Under the pieces are notes generated by a model that saw only the letters and a program-made list of their open reading frames with translations, did no database searches and had not been told where the DNA came from. A stretch of DNA of 14,849 nt from positions 1 to 14,849 of the forward strand of contig CAJWOD010000015.1 of assembly GCA_913044145.1 (NCBI GenBank), given 5' to 3'. The position numbers and the translations under genes were made by a program. This document shows, one piece after another, positions 1 through 7,305 of this stretch. Position 1 is the stretch's first letter. Every line of letters begins with the position of its first letter. The DNA comes from an uncultured Nitrospina sp. (GTDB lineage Bacteria; Nitrospinota; Nitrospinia; Nitrospinales; VA-1).

Positions 1-22
1 ATATTTAACTATCTTGAGTTCA

Positions 23-1168
23 CTATAACCCAGCAGATTCAAAGGAATCACTCACATTACGAATACGGAGTTTTCGCCGTATTGCTGCAAATCCTGCAGA
101 AGTTCTTCTGCCCAGCCCAGAACGATAAACCGGTTTTACTGCTAGCTTTGCCTTTAAAGGATCTTCTGTGAAAAACCGCGTATCTAAAGGACTCAGGAAT
201 CGGCATGCTGGGTATAACCATTTAAGAGGAACATTATTACGCTGAATCGCTTGATCCATATGCTCTGCAAGCTCTACCAGATTTGGATAGTTGGATGTTT
301 CTTTCATGCTATCCCGCTGCAAAAGAATCAGCGGAATAATTCCAGAATTTATCAAACGATCGATATCCTCTTTAAATTTATCCTGAGAACCTGCAGTCAT
401 TATCAGATCCGTCAAAATCGTACCTGGGGAAAAAACACTCGACGCATACTCCAAGGCTTCATAAGTTTTTTCAGCGGCCATAATTTTTTTTGACTTAGCG
501 GTTCCGAAAAATCCTCCAAGAGGAAAGTTAACAAGGTCAAAACCCGACGCATAAACACAATCGATGGTGTTTTTATTTAACGGAGGGAATCCTTTTAAGG
601 CTACGAAAGTATTAAAACGTTTTTTGATCGCTTCGACTAATGGTGCCAACCTTTGAAAACCCCTGTCATCTTCATTACTGTAATCCATATTCAATTGAAT
701 CAAATCAGCCGCGCCTTCTTCGAACGCAGCCTGGATAACGGCAAGAACAGCTTCGATGGGCATACTTAATTCGGTCCCCTGACCGATTGCTCTAAGAAAC
801 ACATTAAAACAATAACCATCAAGACAAATATTTTCTGAAACTGGAGTACGCTTTTTTAGCTGCTGTTTTAGAAAATCAGGGACAGGAATAATACCCACAT
901 CCGTTTCGCCCTCTTCCATACATAACCGCAGTCGGTCTTGCTGGGAAAACAACTTTGGGCCATCTTTATCGGGAGGATTCAACGTGGTTTTGACTATAAA
1001 ATCTTCAGCTAAGGCCAAGGTTATCTCTTCACCTGGCTCTGCTGAGCAAAGTCCCCGCGATACTTCAGAAAGCCCATGCATTAAGGTTGGAATTGCCAAG
1101 CCTCTTTGAATCAGCCCTAGTTTTATTTGTCCAAAGTATTTTTTATCCATATATTCAGGTTGATCCAT
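23..1168 (-). CDS. Radical-SAM-like TIM-barrel protein lacking the CX3CX2C cluster motif
   Basis: The 381-residue protein has no signal peptide or membrane segment, so it is probably cytoplasmic. Residues about 115-290 show the alternating strand/helix rhythm of a radical SAM barrel: an Ala/Glu-rich helix near 135-152, the strand ADLIQLNMDYS, a long helix, VALKGFPPLN, then GFDLVNFPLGG. The fold assignment is my inference from this pattern. The canonical CX3CX2C iron-sulfur motif is absent. The only cysteines are C41, C83, C115, C120, C204 and C322, with C115 and C120 forming CX4C where the cluster loop would be expected. The C-terminal 35 residues are basic and Arg-rich. The gene lies 12 bp downstream of mpl and is probably co-transcribed with it. 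M7 is a possible alternative start, and neither start has a strong Shine-Dalgarno. It could be a radical SAM enzyme that lost its cluster or an unrelated barrel. The function is unknown. Confidence 0.6.
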   Translation of the reverse strand: MDQPEYMDKKYFGQIKLGLIQRGLAIPTLMHGLSEVSRGLCSAEPGEEITLALAEDFIVKTTLNPPDKDGPKLFSQQDRLRLCMEEGETDVGIIPVPDFLKQQLKKRTPVSENICLDGYCFNVFLRAIGQGTELSMPIEAVLAVIQAAFEEGAADLIQLNMDYSNEDDRGFQRLAPLVEAIKKRFNTFVALKGFPPLNKNTIDCVYASGFDLVNFPLGGFFGTAKSKKIMAAEKTYEALEYASSVFSPGTILTDLIMTAGSQDKFKEDIDRLINSGIIPLILLQRDSMKETSNYPNLVELAEHMDQAIQRNNVPLKWLYPACRFLSPLDTRFFTEDPLKAKLAVKPVYRSGLGRRTSAGFAAIRRKLRIRNVSDSFESAGL

Positions 1169-1180
1169 TTAGGTAAAAAC

Positions 1181-2584
1181 CTATAGATTTTCTAATATTT
1201 TTTGATGAATGCCACCAAAACCCCCGGAGGACATAACAAGAATCACATTACCCGATTTTGAATTTTTTGTAATGAATTCTACTATATCATCTACTTGCGG
1301 AATATAATCGGCTATCCCTCCTAATTCACAAATAGATGCCACCACCCCCTCTATATTAAGCCGTTCTTCTTCTTTTATTTTTTCTGGAGCAAACAGTTTC
1401 GAAAAAATAACACGGTCTGCCTTTAAAAAACTTTTCGGGAAAGAATCTTCAAACACTTTTCTACGCGATGTCGCAGACCTTGGCTCAAAAACTGCCCAGA
1501 CCTTCTGATCAGGGTACGCCTTCTTTACTGCATCAATTGTTAAATCAATTGCCGTCGGGTGATGCGCAAAATCATCTATGACTGTTATTCCGTTTTTCTC
1601 CCCCACAATTTCTTGTCTGCGTTTAATTCCCTTAAAGCTTCGAAAACCTTCATTAATTTCATCTTTCGTCAATCCAAGATTGAAACAAAGTCCAGCTACA
1701 GCAGCAGCATTTTCGACATTATGTCGACCTATCATTGCCAATTCAAAATCTCCACGATGTTGGTTTTTAAATGACAGCGAAAAATGTCCAAATCCTTTTT
1801 CAAATCGATAACTTTCGATTCGCCATTGAGCCGCCTCATCATAACCATAAGTTTCTATTTTACATGAAGCAGATTTAATCACTTCCTGAATATTTTTGTC
1901 ATTTGATTTAACCAGCATAACGCCGTTGGGCTTAATTAAACCAACATAATCTCGAAAAACCTGTTTAATCTGCTCCAGATCACTAAATATATCCGCGTGA
2001 TCAAATTCGATACTCGTTAAAATGGAAGCATCAGGCCGATAATGGAGGAATTTGGGTGCCTTATCAAAAAATGCGCTGTCATATTCATCCCCTTCGGTTA
2101 CAAAATACTCACCCTGAGAAACTTGGTGGTTAGTATTAAAATTTTTCAACCAACCCCCGACCATAAACCCCGGTTTCCGGTGAGACGATTCAAGAACCCA
2201 ACTCAATAAAGAAGTCGTTGTCGTCTTACCGTGGGTACCTGTCACCACAAGAGATTTTTTACCTTCTAAAAAAAACTGGGAAAGAGCTGATGGGAATGAG
2301 GTATAGGGAATCCCTGCTTCTATAACCGCCTGCACTTCTTCATTGGTTTTAGAAACAGCATTGCCAACAATTACCAGATCGATATCCTTAAAAATATTTT
2401 CCTTTTTATACCCTGGAAAAATTTCAATACCCGCATCGTTCAACAATATACTCATGGGGGGATAGATATTCGCATCTGACCCTGTGACAGAATACCCAGC
2501 CTTTTTGAGCAATCCTGCAAGTGCGGCCATGCCCGTGCCACATATCGCTATAAGATAAATGTTTTTAATGCCTTTGGGTTCCAT
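1181..2584 (-). CDS. mpl: UDP-N-acetylmuramate:L-Ala-gamma-D-Glu-meso-Dap ligase Mpl
   Basis: Mpl is a cytoplasmic murein-recycling enzyme. It joins the recovered tripeptide L-Ala-gamma-D-Glu-meso-Dap to UDP-MurNAc with ATP, bypassing MurC, MurD and MurE. The 467-residue protein has the three Mur-ligase domains. The N-terminal UDP-binding part shows ICGTGMAALAGL (14-25). The central ATPase has the P-loop GTHGKTTT (116-123) and the Mpl-like block EGDEYDSAFFDK followed by HYRP and EFDHADIF (164-200). The C-terminal domain has DDFAHHPTA (337-345) and FEPRSATSRR (366-375). The YDSAFFDK...HYRP block separates Mpl from MurC. The ATG has an in-frame stop eight codons upstream and no convincing Shine-Dalgarno. 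It follows the Gph-like phosphatase by 108 bp and precedes the barrel protein by 12 bp. Periplasmic DacB, encoded divergently nearby, acts earlier in murein turnover. Confidence 0.95.
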   Translation of the reverse strand: MEPKGIKNIYLIAICGTGMAALAGLLKKAGYSVTGSDANIYPPMSILLNDAGIEIFPGYKKENIFKDIDLVIVGNAVSKTNEEVQAVIEAGIPYTSFPSALSQFFLEGKKSLVVTGTHGKTTTTSLLSWVLESSHRKPGFMVGGWLKNFNTNHQVSQGEYFVTEGDEYDSAFFDKAPKFLHYRPDASILTSIEFDHADIFSDLEQIKQVFRDYVGLIKPNGVMLVKSNDKNIQEVIKSASCKIETYGYDEAAQWRIESYRFEKGFGHFSLSFKNQHRGDFELAMIGRHNVENAAAVAGLCFNLGLTKDEINEGFRSFKGIKRRQEIVGEKNGITVIDDFAHHPTAIDLTIDAVKKAYPDQKVWAVFEPRSATSRRKVFEDSFPKSFLKADRVIFSKLFAPEKIKEEERLNIEGVVASICELGGIADYIPQVDDIVEFITKNSKSGNVILVMSSGGFGGIHQKILENL

Positions 2585-2692
2585 AGAAAGGAGGCATTGT
2601 AGAAACTACCTAGTATAAAGTCAACCGGCTAACGGAAGAGGGAACTTAAAGCTATCCAACAAATTTCTAGGTTAACCATTGAATTCGCCTTT

Positions 2693-3337
2693 CTAACAGA
2701 ACATTTCTTTTAGTTTAGAAAGGCAATCGATAGAGCAGTCAGGGTTAGCAATGGCAATTTCTTCTGGGAATCCTAATCCAAAGTTCGCGATACAGGTATA
2801 TACGCCTGCCCTCTTCCCCGTTTCAACGTCAACAGGGCTATCACCTATAAGGACTGCTTCATCAGCTGAAATATTTAATTTTTCCAATATAGAAATCAAA
2901 CCTTCAGGATCTGGTTTTTTTGAATTAACACTATCCCCACCAATTATTGCGTCAAAGGAATGTAATCTGTTTAAGGAATTCAGAATACGACGTACAAAAT
3001 CTTCCGGCTTGTTGGAACAGATTGCCTGCTTTTTATTTTTAAAATGTTCTAGAATTTCCCTCCCATATGGATAAAAATCGGTGTGGTGGACTAGGTTTTC
3101 TGAATAATGCTTTTTAAAGAGAGCAACAGCTTGGGGAATATCTTTAAAAGAAGAGCCTTCTAAAGATTGCGACATCAAACGTTCAACACCTTTTCCAACA
3201 TATTTACGAATCGTCTCCCGGGGTAACTCAGGAAGACTGAGATCTGTTAAAGTAAGATTCACCGAATCCGTAATATCTATAAGAGTATCTACCAGAGTCC
3301 CATCGAAATCGTAGACGATGAGAGAAATTTTTCGCAT
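2693..3337 (-). CDS. gph: HAD-superfamily phosphatase, Gph (phosphoglycolate phosphatase) type
   Basis: This 214-residue cytoplasmic HAD hydrolase has every catalytic motif. Motif I is DFDGT with D10 and D12 (nucleophile and acid). S108 in CSNKP is motif II. K140/K141 in SKKPDP is motif III. GDSPVD with D166 and D170 is motif IV. The helical cap between motifs I and II (about 15-85) is the four-helix type of the Gph/PGMB group. The nearest named match is 2-phosphoglycolate phosphatase, which removes the product of Rubisco oxygenation or DNA-end repair. Substrate cannot be read from the motifs. Because the gene lies directly upstream of mpl, N-acetylmuramate 6-phosphate phosphatase (MupP, a Gph paralogue of murein recycling in Pseudomonas) is a real alternative. 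The start follows only a weak purine run (AATAAGAA). It is 55 bp downstream of the lipoprotein gene. Confidence 0.85.
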   Translation of the reverse strand: MRKISLIVYDFDGTLVDTLIDITDSVNLTLTDLSLPELPRETIRKYVGKGVERLMSQSLEGSSFKDIPQAVALFKKHYSENLVHHTDFYPYGREILEHFKNKKQAICSNKPEDFVRRILNSLNRLHSFDAIIGGDSVNSKKPDPEGLISILEKLNISADEAVLIGDSPVDVETGKRAGVYTCIANFGLGFPEEIAIANPDCSIDCLSKLKEMFC

Positions 3338-3392
3338 TTCTTATTTTGCTATCTTATTAGAATACAAATGAACCTCGTCCTACGCCGAGCAA

Positions 3393-3698
3393 CTAATAGT
3401 TAGAGTCATCATAACGGTAGGCTTTGACTTTATTTTTATCATCGAAAAGAATGACTAGCCCTTTTGACTCTACTTCACCTAACTTCCATTTATCTATCTG
3501 GTAAGTCCACATGGTATAGCCATTTTCATTTCCTTCTTTAAATGGCAACCCGAACCAGTCAATGATATCTAACTGAGTTGTAATATTATTTTCAATATCT
3601 TTGACTTTTTCACTATTAAAATCTTTTCCTACCGAAGCACAACCTAGCCACACCGAAAGCAATAAAACCATTAAGAGAAAAAAAGGAATTTTTTTCAT
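3393..3698 (-). CDS. Small SmpA/BamE-like outer-membrane lipoprotein
   Basis: The 101-residue precursor begins with a short basic n-region (MKK), a hydrophobic core (about 5-18) and a lipobox-like end WLGC, with C20 as the predicted lipidated residue. Trp at -3 is unusual for a lipobox, although Leu and Gly at -2 and -1 fit. The mature 82 residues resemble the SmpA/OmlA/BamE fold: an Asn/Thr-rich helix with a TQLDIIDWFGLP segment (41-52), then a Gly-Tyr-x-x-Trp-x-Tyr strand (60-66) and a final ILFDDKNKVKAYRY hairpin. BamE proteins stabilise the outer-membrane protein assembly machine. This copy may instead be one of the many stand-alone lipoproteins sharing that domain. The ATG overlaps the TAA of the upstream kinase (TAATG) and has the best Shine-Dalgarno in the window, so translational coupling is likely. 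Confidence 0.75.
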   Translation of the reverse strand: MKKIPFFLLMVLLLSVWLGCASVGKDFNSEKVKDIENNITTQLDIIDWFGLPFKEGNENGYTMWTYQIDKWKLGEVESKGLVILFDDKNKVKAYRYDDSNY

Positions 3699-4717
3699 TA
3701 CGCCCCTCCGTTGGAATAGAGTTTTTTATATTCCAAGAGAATTTTTGCAGCATCCGTGTGAGAATGAATCGGAAGTCGTCCACCCATATGAGACACAACC
3801 TGGGCAGCACAATAAGAACCAATGATCGCCGACTCTTCCAAAGAATAATTTCCCAACACTCCATATAGAGCGCCTGCTGCAAACAGATCACCCGCACCTG
3901 TTGCATCCACAGCCTTGACCGGAAAAGTTTTCACTTCTATAGGTTCCAAGCCTATTTTACCGACTATAGATCCATTAGAACCCTGAGTTAAAAAAACTGT
4001 ACCAACCATCTCTTGCAGCCTTTTAAAAGCTTTTATGGGATCCGACTCTCCTGTCATCGCGAGGGCTTCCACTGCATTACAAAAAAGAATATCTACATCC
4101 CCTTGGATGAAATTAACAAGGCTCTCTTTATATGTATTGACAACGAAAGCATCGCTTAAAGTGAAAGAAACAGGTATCCCTGCTTTTTTTGCTAGTCGCG
4201 CCATACGCAACCCTGCTTTTCGGGTTTCATCTCCCGTCCATAAATATCCTTCCACATAAACAACGCGCGAATTTTTGACTATTCTTTCATCTACGATCTC
4301 TGGGTGAAGAGAGGATGAAACACCCAGATTGGTCAGCATGGTTCTTTCCGTATCGGGAGTTATAAGAATAACACAGGTTCCCGTCCCCTGCTCATCAGTG
4401 CCTGGGCCAATGAACCCCACTCCGCAATTTTTCATGTCTTCTGTATAATATTTGCCGTTGGCATCATTGGCTACGCGACCCAGGTAATAAGATTTTGTTC
4501 CAAGTACACTTGCACCATGCACGGTATTAGCAGCAGAACCCCCAGAAGAAATTTTTTTCGGTTTGGACTTTAGAAATTCCAGAATCTTGTTTTGGTCTTC
4601 GATAGAAGATAAGGTCATTCCACCCTTGGTCACCGAAGCTTGTTCAATAAAAGCATCATCAACTTGAACTTCAATATCAACCAAAGCGTTACCAATTCCT
4701 ACTAGGTCGTACTTCAT
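3698..4717 (-). CDS. PfkB-family carbohydrate/nucleoside kinase (adenosine-kinase-like)
   Basis: This 339-residue ribokinase-fold enzyme transfers phosphate from ATP to a sugar or nucleoside hydroxyl in the cytoplasm. The N-terminal strand is DLVGIGNALVDIE (4-16). PfkB signature 1 is SGGSAANT (58-65) and signature 2 is DATGAGDLFAAG (271-282), in which D277 is the expected catalytic base and GAG forms the anion hole. The start MKYDLVGIGNALVD and the spacing of the signatures resemble bacterial adenosine-kinase-like PfkB proteins, often annotated as adenosine kinase. Ribokinase or another sugar kinase cannot be excluded from sequence alone. It is the first gene of the left minus-strand cluster and diverges from dacB across 140 bp. 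The minus strand carries a perfect TATAAT at 4747-4752 about 30 bp before the ATG, but no matching -35. No Shine-Dalgarno is evident. Confidence 0.88.
   Translation of the reverse strand: MKYDLVGIGNALVDIEVQVDDAFIEQASVTKGGMTLSSIEDQNKILEFLKSKPKKISSGGSAANTVHGASVLGTKSYYLGRVANDANGKYYTEDMKNCGVGFIGPGTDEQGTGTCVILITPDTERTMLTNLGVSSSLHPEIVDERIVKNSRVVYVEGYLWTGDETRKAGLRMARLAKKAGIPVSFTLSDAFVVNTYKESLVNFIQGDVDILFCNAVEALAMTGESDPIKAFKRLQEMVGTVFLTQGSNGSIVGKIGLEPIEVKTFPVKAVDATGAGDLFAAGALYGVLGNYSLEESAIIGSYCAAQVVSHMGGRLPIHSHTDAAKILLEYKKLYSNGGA
3705..3709 (-). promoter_or_regulatory. Strong Shine-Dalgarno for the lipoprotein gene
   Basis: GGAGG on the minus strand lies 6 nt before the ATG at 3698, inside the last codons of the kinase gene. 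Together with the TAATG stop/start overlap it fixes the lipoprotein start and suggests coupled but independently boosted translation. Most other genes here lack such a site. Confidence 0.75.
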
Positions 4718-4857
4718 AAAAATTAGTTTTTTAGGTTAAAGTTTTGATTATAAAATTCTATAAATAAGAAAGGAGAATCAGACTACAATCTAGATTCCCT
4801 AATCCAGAGCTAATTGTCAATTGTAAATTTTGTTCTCCCAGAGTAAAATTTTAACCG
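4718..4857. promoter_or_regulatory. Divergent promoter region between the PfkB kinase gene and dacB
   Basis: This AT-rich 140-bp gap must contain the promoters of two divergent genes. On the plus strand TTAAAG (4736-4741), a 17-bp spacer and TATAAA (4759-4764) form a plausible sigma-70 promoter for dacB, with a leader of roughly 90 nt. On the minus strand TATAAT at 4747-4752 is a perfect -10 for the kinase, but the hexamer 17-18 bp upstream is poor. The two candidates overlap, so they could interfere with each other. These are consensus matches by eye in AT-rich DNA, so confidence is limited. Confidence 0.35.
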
Positions 4858-6390
4858 ATGACTAGAAATAATTCCATTATCCAACTAAATTTTTTTCTGC
4901 TGGCTGCCTTCTTCATCTTTCCTCCAACCTTTTCGTTTGCCTCGGTTAATGAAGAAGGCGTAAATTTGTTTCGAAGATCTATCACGAACATACTTTCAAG
5001 CTCCTGCCTTAGAAAAAATAATTATGGAATTAAAATTTATTCTTTGGATCGCGGAGAAACATTGTATGAAATTCGTAGTAAAAAATTATTCATCCCTGCC
5101 TCCAACTCTAAAATTATTACTACAGCGGTTGCATTAAAGTATCTTGGTCCTAATTATCGGTTTTCCACTCAAATTTATACCGATGGAATTTTAGAGAATC
5201 AAATTCTCAAAGGGAATCTGTACATAAAAGGTTCTGGTGATCCCAAATTGGTTACAGAACAACTATGGCTTTTAGTGAATGGATTGAGGAATCTTCCCTT
5301 AAGACAAATCAAAGGGAATATAATTGGCGACGATTCTTTCTTCGATAAAAAGAAACGGGTAAAGACCTGGATCGAAAATCCAGGAGCGCAAGCTTATGAA
5401 GCACCGTTAGGGTCATTATCGTTTAATTTTAATACGACAAAGGTTTATGTGAGTCCAGGGCGAAAGGTCGGAGATCAACCTAAAATTGTTATCGAACCTG
5501 AAAACGATTACATCAAACTAGAAAATAACGCGCGAACTTTGAAACCAGGAATACGGAATCGATTAATCGTAAATAGGGTCAATAAAGAAGATCATGATCT
5601 TATTACTATTTCAGGAGGAATAAACCTAGGCCAACCCCGCGCGCAGTATTTTCTAAATATTACTAAACCCACTGAATACGCACTGAATATATTCAAATCG
5701 TATGTTGAACTTGCCGGAATAGAATTCGATGGAAAATTACTGAAAGGAAAACTTCCGGAAAATGCAGTGAAACTATACACCCATGAAGGCGAACCTCTTG
5801 CGTTGGCCCTTCGTGGCTTGAATAAATTTAGCAATAATTTTGTTGCCGAACAAATTCTTAAAACTATTGGTGCTGAGCGTTTTGGCCCACCTGGTTCGAC
5901 AAAAAAAGGGCTAATCGTTTTTGAAGAATATATGAAGCAACTAGGATATGAGTCGGGCCAATACAGAGTTTTTGATGGTTCTGGCCTGTCTCGACAAAAT
6001 CGCCTATCACCTATGATCCTAGTGGATATTTTGCGGAATATAAAAAATGATTTAAGCATTTATCCAGAGTTTGTTACAGCACTAGGAGTAATGGGAGTAG
6101 ATGGGAATGTGAAGCATAGAATGTCCAAAGTTGAAAGTTCCAACAAAGCAAGGGTGAAAACAGGAACCTTGAATTTTATCAGCGCGTTATCAGGGTTTTT
6201 TGAATCAAAGGATGGAGAACTGTTTGCCTTTTCAATTTTGATGAACGACTTAAAATGTTCAAATGGAAGGGTAAAAAAAATTCAGGACCAGATTATCCAA
6301 AAAGGATTAAACTTTCGACGAGTACCTACGGGAAGCATTTTGAAAGATGATAAAGCAAAGCGCTTTCAGCCTAAACCCTCTATACCTTAA
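4858..6390 (+). CDS. dacB: D-alanyl-D-alanine carboxypeptidase/endopeptidase DacB (PBP4, family S13)
   Basis: This periplasmic penicillin-binding protein removes terminal D-Ala from murein stem peptides and cleaves D-Ala-meso-Dap cross-links. The 510-residue precursor has a hydrophobic signal peptide (about 8-29) with likely cleavage after FSFA. All three penicilloyl-serine transferase motifs are intact: SNSK (S82 nucleophile, K85), SNN (325-327) and KTG (434-436). About 243 residues separate the first two motifs. Such a large insert is diagnostic of the class-C PBP4 group and distinguishes it from DacA/PBP5. The roughly 30-residue basic, Pro-containing tail after the catalytic domain is ordinary. 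The ATG has no strong Shine-Dalgarno, but the signal peptide supports it. Its stop is 30 bp from the stop of the convergent minus-strand gene, with no hairpin between. Its link to Mpl is functional, because both act in murein turnover. Confidence 0.95.
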   Translation: MTRNNSIIQLNFFLLAAFFIFPPTFSFASVNEEGVNLFRRSITNILSSSCLRKNNYGIKIYSLDRGETLYEIRSKKLFIPASNSKIITTAVALKYLGPNYRFSTQIYTDGILENQILKGNLYIKGSGDPKLVTEQLWLLVNGLRNLPLRQIKGNIIGDDSFFDKKKRVKTWIENPGAQAYEAPLGSLSFNFNTTKVYVSPGRKVGDQPKIVIEPENDYIKLENNARTLKPGIRNRLIVNRVNKEDHDLITISGGINLGQPRAQYFLNITKPTEYALNIFKSYVELAGIEFDGKLLKGKLPENAVKLYTHEGEPLALALRGLNKFSNNFVAEQILKTIGAERFGPPGSTKKGLIVFEEYMKQLGYESGQYRVFDGSGLSRQNRLSPMILVDILRNIKNDLSIYPEFVTALGVMGVDGNVKHRMSKVESSNKARVKTGTLNFISALSGFFESKDGELFAFSILMNDLKCSNGRVKKIQDQIIQKGLNFRRVPTGSILKDDKAKRFQPKPSIP

Positions 6391-6420
6391 TATTATTTAT
6401 CAGCAACAAGACGACTTAAA

Positions 6421-7212
6421 TCAACCAAAAATTTTTCTGTTTTCTTTTCGATCTTCCTCAATAATTTTTTTCCAATCCCTTTTTTTATTGGGTGCTTGCA
6501 GGAATTCTTCGTAAATAGATTTCGCAAGTTCCATTTTATCTATACCCTCGGGAGCAACCTGTATATCTAGTTGTGCCAAGGCCATATCGAAATCCTTATT
6601 AAGCAGAGACGCCGAGTCCATGTTGCATTCTTTCAGAGCTTGTTTAACAACTCCCTGATCTTGACCAAAGCGTCTTGCGACTTCATTTATATTGGAGGGC
6701 TTGTATTCTTTATTTGGCCCGATTCCTAAGTGGTAAGCGCAAAACAAACTAAACGCATCCAGGTTTCCCACTAATTCTTTGTCTGAACCTGATCTTATGC
6801 CAGTGTCCTCTGCAGAAACATTTGCATTGGGAAAGTTTCGATTTCCATTCTGTTTTCTCTCAATATGATTCCTTGACCTAGGTCCACCATTACTCCCATT
6901 TTCCCTTTGTTGACGTGAGGGATTTCTTCTTTTCTGTCCTTGCGGCTTATTACGGTTATTGGAATTCCCTCCCGATTGGTTTTTGTTTGCCATCAAAATA
7001 TGTGAAGTCAGCGCCTGCGAAGAAGTTGGACTAGAAGACACCCAAGGATGAATTGATTTTTTCTTAGAACCGGAGTTTCCAGAGGTTGAATTTGCTGAAG
7101 CCGATTTTGGATTTTGATTTGACCTTCGTGAAGAAGAATTTTCCTGGCGGTTATTAGGATTCCGTTTTGGTTTATTACCGTTATTTTTTTGCAACTTTCC
7201 TGTTTTTCTCAA
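6421..7212 (-). CDS. Disordered Asn/Ser/Arg/Lys-rich protein with C-terminal helical HTH-like domain
   Basis: I do not recognise this 263-residue protein by name. Residues 1-149 are low-complexity and probably disordered, dominated by Asn, Ser, Lys, Arg, Gln and Gly, with basic patches such as QKRRNPSRQQR (93-103) that could bind nucleic acid. Residues 150-263 are compact and helical. The block LDAFSLFCAYHLGI (151-164) precedes NINEVARRFGQDQGVVKQAL (174-193), which reads like a helix-turn-helix. Two further helices and a strongly charged tail follow (246-263). There is no signal peptide. A TTG start is used: AAAGGA lies 8 nt upstream and no ATG gives a longer frame. The gene follows pepF by 93 bp. 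An RNA- or DNA-binding role is inference from composition and the HTH-like pattern only. Confidence 0.7.
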   Translation of the reverse strand: MRKTGKLQKNNGNKPKRNPNNRQENSSSRRSNQNPKSASANSTSGNSGSKKKSIHPWVSSSPTSSQALTSHILMANKNQSGGNSNNRNKPQGQKRRNPSRQQRENGSNGGPRSRNHIERKQNGNRNFPNANVSAEDTGIRSGSDKELVGNLDAFSLFCAYHLGIGPNKEYKPSNINEVARRFGQDQGVVKQALKECNMDSASLLNKDFDMALAQLDIQVAPEGIDKMELAKSIYEEFLQAPNKKRDWKKIIEEDRKENRKIFG

Positions 7213-7262
7213 AACGGTTTTCCTTTATAAAAGGTTGAGTATGCTTTAAAGGTATTCTGCAT
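7209..7262 (-). CDS. Possible 17-codon leader ORF coupled to the TTG-started gene
   Basis: On the minus strand an ATG at 7262 opens a frame of 17 codons, MQNTFKAYSTFYKGKPF, closed by TGA at 7211-7209. The TGA overlaps the TTG start of the next gene in a TTGA arrangement, the geometry of translational coupling. A purine run AAAAGGA lies about 11 nt before the ATG, slightly far for an efficient Shine-Dalgarno. It may be a real leader peptide that feeds ribosomes to the weak TTG, or a chance frame. Conservation of the frame would decide. Confidence 0.3.
   Translation of the reverse strand: MQNTFKAYSTFYKGKPF
7221..7234 (-). promoter_or_regulatory. Shine-Dalgarno inside a small inverted repeat
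   Basis: AAAGGA (7226-7221 on the minus strand) lies 8 nt before the TTG at 7212 and decides that start. The same bases form one arm of CCTTT-TAT-AAAGG (7234-7222), a 5-bp stem with a 3-nt loop that could partly hide the ribosome-binding site. The stem is weak, with only two G-C pairs. Confidence 0.4.
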
Positions 7263-7305
7263 TTTTAAAAAGTTCCTTTTAAATTTTGATGGTGTTAATA
7301 ATTTT

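Noticed and set aside
2587..2594. A Shine-Dalgarno-like AAAGGAGG on the plus strand just beyond the mpl start.
   Set aside because: It is on the strand opposite to mpl, and no plus-strand start codon with a usable frame follows.
2585..2692. A 16-codon minus-strand frame with an AAGG run in front of it in the gap between the Gph-type phosphatase gene and mpl.
   Set aside because: It has no coupling geometry to mpl, no recognisable content and could easily be chance.
4823..4837. A TTGACA -35 consensus on the minus strand upstream of the PfkB kinase gene.
   Set aside because: No acceptable -10 hexamer lies 16-18 bp downstream (GAATCT and shifts of it), so it is not supported as a promoter.
5592..6059. 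A 155-codon minus-strand ORF inside dacB.
   Set aside because: The sense strand carries the complete SxxK, SxN and KTG motifs of DacB, and the antisense product shows no recognisable domain.
6391..6420. A bidirectional terminator between the convergent dacB and HTH-like genes.
   Set aside because: The 30-bp gap contains no stable inverted repeat followed by a T-run on either strand.
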